A DNA stretch of 64,000 bases from Nageia nagi. Taxonomy: Eukaryota > Pinophyta. The first letter of the stretch is position 1, and every line of letters starts with the position of its first letter. The notes beneath the pieces are model-generated. The model worked only from the letters and a program-made list of their open reading frames with translations. It was not told the origin of the DNA and made no database searches. Made by a program: the position numbers and the translations under genes. The DNA lies in the NCBI GenBank assembly GCA_050084985.1, contig JBITNC010000002.1, positions 19,964,001 to 20,028,000 on the forward strand, given 5' to 3'. This document shows positions 24,440-36,400 of this stretch, in pieces.

Positions 24440-27400
24440 TATATTATTTCATGAAAAATGCTTTAGTTTGCACTGCACTACTTGAAAAATCAGAATTGTT
24501 ATAAAATTTTAGATGTTCATGTTTTCTTTCCGTTTATGTTGTACAGCACAATGAAAATCGTAGGAATTCTAATACTTAGAAATTAAATGACAGAGCTGCA
24601 ACCCTAACACTGTAGAAACTCTATTTGAACCAAATATAGAGATACACAGCTCCACTCCATTTTCAAAATTGACTCATGGTATTAAACCTACTTTCACATA
24701 TCCATAGAAATTATACAATTCAATTGCGAGCTCTTTGAAGATGAACAAACAAATCCATTATTCATTGTCTTTAGGAGAATATCCGTGTGAAAATGTTAAA
24801 CTGTCTCTGTTTGCTTTAATAAAGACACTAGCAGCAGTAAAAATCAAAGTTGTAAATAAGTGAAATAAAACAAAACAACATTAAAATTAAATTGTAAATA
24901 AATGCCATCCAAATTTCTCTTTAAGTATTTTTTTCTGATAGAACATTGTGTGAAAAGAAGAGGAGAGATAAATTCTCTATAAGTCTGCTTATACAACACC
25001 CACCCAATACATTGCAGTCTTAGCTTCTGAAGCTATATCTTGCCCACCTCTATCAATAGCTTTTAGGATTCTATCATGACTCAGGGGCTCTGCTTCAAGA
25101 GTTGCAAATTTAGAAACGGTGCTCAATACTGCCTCAACAAGAGAACCAGAGATCCCAATTTGGTGACAATTTTGAAGGTCCAATAGCAGCTGGCTGGAAT
25201 CTTCTTCTGCCACTAGAGGAATAGAAGGAAATAACCTGCTTAGCTCTACAACAACAATGAAAGGTTTAGCATGTTGGCAAACCTTGGACGTACATTAGTC
25301 ATTTCATATTACTTACGTTTATAAGAAATACTATGCTTTCCACAGTATTGGTGTAGAATTTATCATGTAGCCCAGTTTTGGAAACAGGAAGGTACAATCC
25401 AAAAGATACGTACTAATGTATATTTACCAAGGGGAGAATCCATGAAAATGCAGAAGAATATATTCTGATTTAGTTTTATGCTATAAAAATAGCAACCGAT
25501 GTAACATATATTGAAAAGCATTTTTCAAACATAAAAGTTTTCTGTCAACTCAAGATGTAAATTGACATAGATGAAGACTATTGCACCATCAACGTAGGAC
25601 ATGATTAGATTGAGATTCCTTGTTATTAGAGAAATTCTTTTATGCCTAGAGCTTTATGTAAGGTTGAAGATTATTAGACAGGAATGCAATTGGGGCTGTT
25701 TTGTTTCTAGTTAAATGAGAAGCACACAATATTCATATGACCCTTTCTATTTGACATGTACTTCTCTCCAACTATCTCACTCACCAAAAGAGATAACCAT
25801 GCCAAAAAAATGCATCCATAAATAAGGAGCACAATCAACATCTAAGAAGTTGAGTCATGTTTGCAATGATTATCATAGAGCTGCACATCATGGAACAATA
25901 GGGTAAAGCCCCCACATATTGGAGTAGTAAATATCACAGAGCAAGCATATCAGATAGGAAAGGGTCATTAAATTCATATCTCCCAGACAATGCAAAAACA
26001 ATACATTGTAAACTCAGCCACTATCAGCTACCATACCTAAAGGAATCACTCTACAGTTAAATACATATTAGCTACTAACAAAATAGGTCCACACATAGTG
26101 TTCAAATCATATACCAAGGTCAATGAAAGGTTCAAATATGATGTAGTTCTCAAGAGAAACATCAACAGCCTTATTAATTGCTATGAACCTCCTTAAGCAG
26201 CCTTGTTAATTGCTATGAACCTCCTTAACCAGCCTTGTTAATTGTCATGAACCTCTTAACTGTAAACACAAAATAATTCTAGCATTCTAACATGCATGAC
26301 TTGAGATCATACAAATTATATTTGGAAAAGGATAGCCCTGGGCAACACCAACATGGGAAAATGCTTGTTAAGGAAGGAATCAATCTAATATTTCTCAATA
26401 GAACCAATATCCAAATATACACTCAAAATCTAATATTGCATAGTTCTTCTTATGATCCCATTACAATGACTTGAGTATCCTATTTATAGCATATCATCGA
26501 TTAACATGGAGAGAGTAAACCTATCTGGCCCCTTTGAGAAATTATAATTAAAAATTTTTGCACTGTTACAACAACTTACCCACTATGCTCCATCCTAAAA
26601 GCATAAGAAAATAAGTAATAATATTTTTTCTTATCGTTGCCTACTAAAGATAGGAAGCTCAATTAATCGATCATTGTTGAATTTTTCCTAATCAAAAAGA
26701 TTTGAATTCTTATTTTCACGAATTCCTCTTTCATTTCTTGAGATGCGAAAATAAGGAAGGCAGTTTGTTTTCATCATCTTTTCCTATCAAGTTTGCTTCA
26801 ATGAAACGATAAGATACTTGTTTTAAACTTGCTTAAAACTGCTTTGTTCCAAATCAGGGTTATTCTACCACTTGCTATATTATGCAAAGACACAACAATA
26901 TTGAACAAGAAGGATCCTCCCAGTAGACTCTTGGAATCATCCGATTATCAATTTATATCTCTAAGTATTATCCTGAGACAAAAGACACTTATTTAGAACC
27001 TCTTATGATTGAAATCGTATCTTCAATTTTGAAGAGTATAATACACACTTTCTACAAATAGTTGCCAAATCCTCGACAAGGCATACAGAAAGGGATGAGC
27101 TTTACGCATACGTCACAATACCAGGAATCTTCAAGGGTAAGAGTTAAAAAAAGGCTCAGAAAAGCATGTGTATTAGATTGGATAAAGATGCAGATGTTAT
27201 AAGAACAGTCATTGCAGCACCAAAAGATTATCCTCAATCCAACATTGATTATTCATTCATGGAATATCCAATGCTATACCCAAAATTGGAGAACAAAGAG
27301 GTTTTCATGTTATTGATGTTGGTTAAGAATGAAAGATGCATGAATTGAAGAAATTAAAGCTGAAATCGATGAGCTCAGATGAGATAATTGCTTCATTGTC

Positions 27401-30400
27401 CAGTTCATTTCTGATGTAACGAACATTACTACACCATGTGCAACTACTGAAGTTGCGTACTCCACCCATCCATCTTAGGGATCAGGAAGGGACAAGATCC
27501 AAAATCAGACTGTGTGGGCTTCCAAAAGGACTTTCCATAGAAAGAAAGAAGAAATTATATTAATGTCCACAGATAACCAAAATATGTCAATGGGACTAGT
27601 AGAAGCATCAAACCATGTGATAGCTAAAAAAGGAGTGTTAAGGAATCTCTCAAATACAAGTAAACCAGGTACAAGGAAGATAATTCAAGAACCCAAGAGA
27701 AAACAAAGAACAAGTTTGTCTATGAAAGCATCAATCTGTCTCACCAACTGCGCTAATGACTGTAATGTTTGCACCAAGTGCCTGCCTGATACTATGCTCT
27801 AAAGAATGGGCTGGACCAGTGGTAAAGATGTTTTAAAGGAAAATCGATGGCTGAGGATATGGAAGTTCTCATTTTTCATACTGACCTTAGCAGGTCAACA
27901 AGAATCTATGACCTAGGAGCAGTGACAAACTTTGTTCAGTTGGAACAAACTATGGATCAAAGAATATCAGGAGAAAATGAAGTCCATCTTCACCAATATC
28001 AGGAATGGTAATGCCACAATACTAAGTTACAAACTAGATAAGACATTTGGAAAACTTTGTTCAGTTGGAATTATGGATCAAAGAATATAAGAACAAAATG
28101 AACTCCATCTTTACCAATAAGGAATGGCATCAGAAGCATGATGAGGAGCCTTGAGCCAAGCAGGACAAACATTTACAATAAAGATAACACCGCAAATGTG
28201 GAAGATTAAGTGCATAGAGAATTGGAAGATATACAGAAGGTGAAATTGCTTATAATGAAACTAAATTGAACTTTACTGATCAAACACTATAATGCCACAT
28301 TGTTTCTAAAACGTTTCATCTCCAATGTAAGTGACAAAATACAGTGAATTCAAATTGTTATCATTGAAGTTGAAGGCACTATGAAGGGGTAGGATAAATT
28401 TAGATTATTGTATGTGCAAAACAGATGCAAACCGGTCAAGAAATGAATGAGAAAGCGGTTCGTGACCAAAGTACATCAATGGTAAAAGAAAAATCTTGAA
28501 GTTGAAGGATTACTTCCAAATAAGTGACAAGACCCACTTAATCGTCATTCTGTTATGGTCAACATAACTTTATTTTTATGAACTTGGGAACTTTATTTTT
28601 AATTTGTGTATTCAATAAAACTCAATAACTTAGGCCTACGCTTATGTTGATTATTTTTAAAATATTTAGCTGAAGGAAGATGTTTATTGAACTATTAGCT
28701 TTGATAGTTTTGTGAGATAATAAAGTTTGGTTTTCATTTATTAAGCACCTTCAGGCTATAACCAGAAAGGAGATTCGTGCATTCATAACAGCACATATTT
28801 TCAAAGTAAAATTATGACACTGAAGTTCAATAATAGTTTCAAATTATTCTACTGTTGAAGATTTGATCTATTGGTCGCATGTAAATAGATTGTAGCATTT
28901 CATTTTTGTGTTCTTTTGCAGTCAGTTCAGTCGAAGTTTGTGAATGATAAAGGAAGAAATTTTATCATGCACACTGTTGGCTGTCAATGAATAAAGTGAA
29001 GGGTCAACAATTGGTGTTATTAAATCTGCATATTTTACCTTTTAATTGTTTTTTTATTTTATTTCTCACAAGATTTAACCACCCTGATTAGAAAGGAGAA
29101 GATTTTCCCAGTGACTGCCTTGATTTTTATAGGAAAAGAGCAGGACAAAAAATCACGCAATATGTGATCAATGAAAGACAAGTCCAACACTCGTATTGCC
29201 CTTGGAAGCTAATTAAAAAAGCTGGAGCCCATGCCTTCCCACAAATGTCTTTTTTACTTAGTATATTTCAGTAAAATGCATTTTTATTTTGTTCTTCCTC
29301 TTTCATGGTCGTTTGATTTGTATTTCTAAGAACTGGAGCTCAATTCTTCTATTTTTCAAAAGAAAAGAACGCGTACATTCTCAAAGTTTTCAGTTTCCAA
29401 AGTTAGGGTAAAACCTTGGGTTTTCTATAACTTTCAGTTTTGAGTATTTTTTCCAGAATTATTTGAAATTTATACTCAAAAATAAAATTTGGATGTTTTT
29501 CCGTTCTCAATATCTGTTAGCTTGCATCAATAAAACAGGATTTAGTCGGGCTCATAACAGTGATGTAAACGCAACATTTCTGACCTAAAGAAGTGGAGTT
29601 TTTTAACCACCATTTAGCAATAGCCCCACTTATGGAGATCTCGTGGACAAGAGTCAGTTAAAGTATCCATTTTCCACAAAATGACGAGCTTCATGAGGCC
29701 TCTCAAAAAGACAGGTAATTGGAGCTTGAATAGCCAATCAGAAAGTTCATATGCAGCAATGTAAATAGTGCAATCTTCACTATTTGTTGGGGCCATCATC
29801 TTTTTCCATTTATTGTTGTTGAAGAAAACAACGATCAACAAGGAGTACCAAATATTACCCTCCACGCCATACTGGGGGCTGATTTGGCCATAGGAGCCCA
29901 ACAATTGTTGTTTAAGTATATGCGCTTACCTCAATCAAATTGAAAGAAGACAAAGGTGAATAAGTGACATCTCAATCAAGCAGGTTTAACAAAGAAAGTG
30001 CTCCATAACTTATCCGAAATAGTTGATAATTCATTGGAATTGCAATAACATGATTGCTTCAAGGGTCTGTGATACCTATGTGACATCTTCCAATAGATAA
30101 ATCAATTTATTTTAATTATATTTTCCTAATGCTATTTTTTATTGAACCTATTGTTCTTAATAAGAGACTCTGCTAATTATTAGCTGACCAGCTCTTACAG
30201 TCGGAATGAATTAGGTTACCATCTCCAATTCTATTTGAATAAAACATTAACAGAAATAACCAACCAATAAAATGACCACATAAGTATTACCAAACAGTTT
30301 GCATCAGAGACTTAGATTCAAATCTCTCTGCACAGTGCACAGGTGTGATACACAGGTGTATGATTAAGACCACCACAAATACTTGGTAACTTTGATGGAA

Positions 30401-33400
30401 TAGATACTCCATGACAATGATAATTACATTAGTATTGTTCTCCTTTATTTGAATACGACATATTTGAATTTTACTTAAAATTACTTTAGATATTACTTTT
30501 CTTCAAAACCAACATAGTTGATCTGACATTTTAACTTGAATTTTCTCGCATGGAAAACAAATTAATTTAATAAACAACTATGGGCTGTTTATAGCAATTT
30601 ATGTTATTCCTAATTATATTTAATAAACTATTCCAAATGACTTTTTTTGTTGATAATCCATCCTTACGATTTTCTTAAAATTATTTTTTTAATTGGTAAT
30701 CCGTCCTTTCTCTTCATTATTTATAACATATCACTGTTAAATATGGTATAATATTGTTGGTTCAGAGCTTGGAATAGTGTCTGCAAGTCAGTGTTCGCAT
30801 GCACCTAGGTGTTCCTCAATCTGTGTCACAAACCGACAGTATGCTTGATTACGTTTGTGAGAGTAATTGCCTGTACTGATCTCCCTGTCTTTTCACCGCC
30901 TTGGGTGGTTAACCCATCCAGGTTAAGTATGTTTGAGCCTCATTTCCTTGATTTACCTCACTAATAAATCGACTGCCATGCAAGATGACGCCCGGGAAGA
31001 AGCCACGGAAGTTCCTGCCGAAGGTGGAGAGCAAGGTAATTACCATGTCTCCAAAGTTTACATTCCTGTTCAAGATTTTAAAAAGTCTTGCAAATGGTTT
31101 GAAACGCACAACCTAGTTGGTTATTTTCTTGGTAGGATTCCTTGTGATACTATCCTACGTCAATGGGTTTCCCAAGTTTGAGGCCCCTATGGATTTAAAG
31201 TTGCAAATGTCCAAAACTTGACAAAAAGGTATTTTTTGTTTCATTTTTCTGATCCCATGCATGTCAAGAAAATCTTTTCCAAAGGACCTTGGATGGTCTA
31301 ATCATCCCTCCTTGTGCTGCAGTCATATTCCAGCTCCTTTTCCGTGTAACATAGTTCCTCCCTCGATGTCCCGATCTGGATTGAATTTCCAAACTTGCCC
31401 TATACCCTCTGGAGTTTCTTAAATGCTTGTGCCGAGCAAATAGGGTCTTTTGTCTGCTTTGAACCAAAAAGGTTTTTTATGGCTCGGCCTACTCAGCGGG
31501 TCTATGTTAAGCTCGACGTCACTAAAGATAGGTCAAATGAAGTTGAGATTATCATTGAGAATGAGTCGATTCTCCATAAGGTCTAGTACATTGGTCTCTC
31601 CGATACCTATTTTCGATGCCAATCACCTCACCATAGGATTAGAGAGTGTCCCCTTATGGAAGAAAAATTCAAAGACCTGACCCTGCCGACTGCTCCCATG
31701 ACGAATGCCCCCACACCAGCTCCTACTGCTGGGGAAAATGAATGGACCCCTATCACCAACCGTCGAAACCGTAACAATGCTTCTCATGGGTCCATGTCAA
31801 ACCCGTGTTTCCTGTAGCTCAACCACGGCCCTAGAATCTGCCTATTCAAATGCATCCTGTTGCTCAAAGCATGCATGCAAAATCGCAAGGTCCCTCTATT
31901 CCTCAGTTGACTCAAGTTGAACCTGTTCTGGGTGTCCCCGAGTTTTATATGTGGTCTAGCCACTTGTATTTGTCTATTTGCTTCTATACCACCTTTTGCA
32001 TAGCTAGGAGAGGTTTCCTCTAGCACACGTGCTAAGCACTCTCGAAGCCCCTATTGAGGTGGTACTGAGGCATCTGTTGAAAAACGTCGTCAAGTGGACA
32101 TTGTGAATCAAGGTAATGCTTTTTCCGCCTTGTATGCTCTGGGGAATAGTGAGAATGTCATGGAAGTTCAAAACCCTGACATGTCTCAATGAATTGTCTT
32201 TCTTGGAACGTGAGGGGATTAACGAACCCATCCTATAAATATACAATCTGTACTGAGATTGACGACGTCAATCTCTTTGTTGGTAAAGTGGACTTTGTTT
32301 GTTTGCAAGAAGTCAAGATTTCTGAGTTTTTACTTCAGTGTACCTGCAAGTTTCTTTGGGCGAGTGGCCCCTCTTTCTCTACCAATCATGAGGCTGGCTT
32401 AGGGGTGCTGTCATTTTCATTTCCCCAAATTGGCACTCTAATATTGTTTCGTGGGACGTGGACCCCTCCAACCAAGTTGTCTAGGTTTTGCTTGAGATGT
32501 TTGAAAAGCCTTTTGGCATCGTTAATATTTATGCTTCAAATAATGCTCATGAGCGGACGTCCATGTGGCTTGCCCTCTCCTTGCCCTTTGCTACTTGGAT
32601 GGTCTGTGGAGACTTCAATATGGTAGAAAAACCTATTGATAAGAAAGGCCTTAACCCCAGGCGGTGGTGTCTGGGGAAAGAGAAGCCTGGTTTTTGTTTA
32701 AAAACAAGCTCAGTTTATATGACCCCAACTCCTGCTTTACCTGCAATGATTTTCCTGATGCGCAATGGTTTACTTGGTCCAATTTGCAAAATGGTGACTC
32801 GAGGGTTATTAAAAGGCCGCATAGATCTATGCTCTCTAAAGTGATTGCTTTCATTTTGACCATCATAATCCATCTCTTCCCTTTGTTTTTGTTGTTCCTG
32901 GTACTACTTTGTCTAATCATGCTCCTATTTTCTTCAACATTCACCATTCTCAACTCCCTGCTTGTATCTTTAAGTCCCAATGGTATTTGAACACTTCTTT
33001 TCTAGATTCTGAGTCCATGCGGTCCCATATTTACCATATTTGAAACTTAATCCCTCATTTGTCTGGAGAAAGAGGTTGGATTCATTGGTGGAACTGTGCC
33101 ATATCCAGAACTACCAAAGTTCCTTGGAGTTGATTTTGCTAAGCGACGCCAAAAGTCCAATTCGGCTTTAAGAACTGAGCTTATTAGAACTTCTAAAGTT
33201 ATGGAGAAAAATCCCTTTAACCGCTCTGTTCAAGTTCAGGTTGCTGCTCTTCGTCATGATATAAGGAAAGTTGATCTTTATGAAGCCAAAGGGGCTCAAC
33301 TCAAAGCTAGACTCGAGTGGCTCAAAGTTGGTGATAAGAGTTACCAAGGAGTTTTTAAAAAGACTTAGGCCCTATTCATTCCACTCAATTTAAGGCCCTA

Positions 33401-36400
33401 AAAGTAAATGATGATAGATTGACTCATTTGCCTGATATTGTTCAAGCCTTTGCTACTTACTATCAAGGTGTTTTTGCCTCTCAACCCTTTAGTGATGCTC
33501 GCCAACACGCTATGAATGAGTGTTGTAGTGTCATACCTCTCAAGCTCTCCCAAGCTCAAAGGGAATGTTGTAACTCTCATCTCACCCTTAAGGATCTTAA
33601 GTCTACTTTGGCTCAAATGGCCAAAGATAAAGCCCCTAGTATTGATGACTTCCCTTGTGAATTTTACAAAACCTTCTGGGACATGGTTGGGCCTGACCTT
33701 CTTCATGTGTACAAAGAAGCCATTTTGTTGGGATCTTTGAAAGCAATTATTAACAAAGGAAATATTAAGTTCATACCCAAAGCTGGAGATCCTGAAGTGA
33801 TTACCAATTGGAGGCCAATCACCTTGCTAAATGTCAGTTACAAGATCATTGCTAAAGCCATTGCTCTCAAGCTTCAGCCAATTCTTCCTCTTGTCATTCA
33901 ACCGGAGCAAACAGGATTTGTTAAAGGCAGGTATATCTTGGACACTATTATTGCAGTTTGGGAAGGTATGGACAATGTTATTGCAGTTTGGAAAGGTTTG
34001 GAATGGGCTCAAAAGTCTCATCAAGAGGCTTTATTCATTAAAATCAATTTTGAAAAAGCTTATGATAGGATTGAGTGGAATTTCATTCTTGCCATGTTGA
34101 AGGCTCTTGGGATTGGTCCTTTGTTTCTTCACTCTATTCAAATGCTTTTCCGGGATGCTTCTGGTATTCTTACCATGAATGGGTCTCAATCTCAAGCTAT
34201 CACTCTAGCCTGTTTTGTCCGCCAGGGGTGTCCTTTGGCCCCTTCTCTTTTTGTGTTGGCAGCTGAAGCTTTCAATTATTTGTTGGCCCATCATGCTTCT
34301 CAAGGCCATATTAAAGGTATCTCTCTCCCTAATTCCCATAATCAGCTCATTAATGGTCCTTTTGTTGATGATTCTTTCCTCACCCTTCAAGAAGATGAGC
34401 AATTTGTTTCTACTGCCCTGCAATGCTTACATACCTTTTGTGTAGCCTCGGGTTCTAGTATTCAGTGGCAGAAGACTTCCTGCTATAGACAGTCTCCTAA
34501 GGACACCCCTGCTTGGTTGTTTCATTATCCCTGAAAGTGGATCCAACCAGATGAGACCTTTAAGTTTCTTAGGATTCCTTTTGCCTTTCAAGCCTCCCTT
34601 GCTTAGCAATGGAGTGATGTTGTCCAAAAAGTGGAGAAAAAGTTGGAGTATTGGTACACTAAGAAACTTTATTTAGCAGGGAAGTTTCGGATTTGCTCCA
34701 AGGTGGTAGCTTCGACTCATGCCTACTATTTAACTTGTTGGGTTCTTTCAAAGAATTACTATCAAAAGCTTGATAGACTTTTGAGAGATTTCATCTGGGC
34801 CTCAAATAGAAACAAAAAAGGATTCCATAGAGTTGCCTGGGACATTTGTTGTCTCCCTAAGGCAAGTGAAGACATTGGGCTTTTCAGTTGTAACCATCAA
34901 GGTTTTGCCTTGTGTACTAAGTGGATTTTTCGAGCCTTACAAAGTAATGAGGCATGAAAAATTCGTATCAGGTATTGCCTTTCAACAGACCTCCCCTAGG
35001 GCAGAAGGGCGTAGAAAGGATTAAATTTGCAGACTGTTCTCACTGCCCTTGTTCAGTTCAAGATATCTAGCTCTTTTGTTGTCAAAATGTTGGAATGTAT
35101 AATGCATTATTGTAAAGGTTTGTATTAAATCTTCTATGTAAATTCACTAATACTTAAGGGTATCATTTGATACCTTAAGTATTTAAGTGAATATGATAAT
35201 GTAACTTGTCCTACACTCCATGTCATGAACATGCACCTTGGGTAAAAGGATGTGCATGTCATGCTTTTGTATATTGGATAAAAAGGTAATCCAAAGAGAA
35301 ATTTTTGCCTATAAATGGAAGGCTCCCTCTTTGTGATTATACACCAATTGTGAAATAAAGTTATGCTATAGGATAGAAGTGTAGGAGTTGAGATTAAGAG
35401 AATTGTAACAGAGTTGTATTTGTGATTGAAGAAAATATCTAGTTAGTGGATGTACTCCTAGTTGGAGGAACCACTTACATCTTCTGTTGTGAGATTGTTG
35501 TGTCAGTTTGTTAGAACTTATTGTGAGCTTTCATGTGATCTTGGTTGATTAGGAATTATCTTGTTAGTGTTAGTTTCTTCAATTTGGTATCAGAGCTTCG
35601 TGTGGAAGCCCTTCTTCAACATTTTGGTGATCTTTCTTCATTCCTCGTGTTACACTCCATTAGTGAGGTAAAACCAAGAAAAGGTATAAATTTCCTCCTT
35701 GGTTATTTTTATTATTACATTAATGTTACTAACATATTATATGTTATGTGTTGAGTTCATTTTTTGTGTTTGAGAAAAATATGGCTAACAAAATTACAAT
35801 ATGATGTAATTTTTTTTTTGTTGCTTATACTAACATTTTTTTTACTTGCCTAACAAATTGTTACAATTTAAAAAAAAACGAGGGATTAGTATACAATAGT
35901 TGTGAAATATTACAAAAAAAATTTCTATATTCTACTTGTATAATATAAAGAGAATAGGCAACATTTATCTATTTTTGTAATATTACTTAGCAATTTTTTA
36001 TTCAATTGAATATTAAATCTATTTATATTACAAACTAAGAGAAGGCAGCAATTTTTTATCAATTTTTTGCAATTTCAAACACCCGCCCTTTCAATCTGGC
36101 GGCTCAGCCTCCTCTAAGGGCTTCGTCCTCTCGGTCGCCTTCCTTGTTGACCGCCAGGCGAGTGTCTTTCCCCTGCTACCCTTTGCTCAACCGAGTCATC
36201 CGCCATTTTTTTTGGCGGCTCCTTCAACCCTCTGATGGGTTTCCACTACGTGCAACTCTCTGCTTCTTCTGGCGGCACCCTCTCCCTCATCTTTGCAATA
36301 AACTACAAGCTTCTAGTCTCTCCTTTGCACATGGCATCTCGCTCCGCTCTCCGACATCGCAACTAGGCTGTGCGGCTCCGACCAACTTCGTTTAACCCTT

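Noticed and set aside
27166-27802. Plus-strand frames as a real gene
   Set aside because: No recognisable domain, many nearby stops, and part is a dispersed repeat shared with 15.7 kb.
30300-30345. tRNA-like GATTCAAATC loop
   Set aside because: A single short motif without acceptor or anticodon stems.
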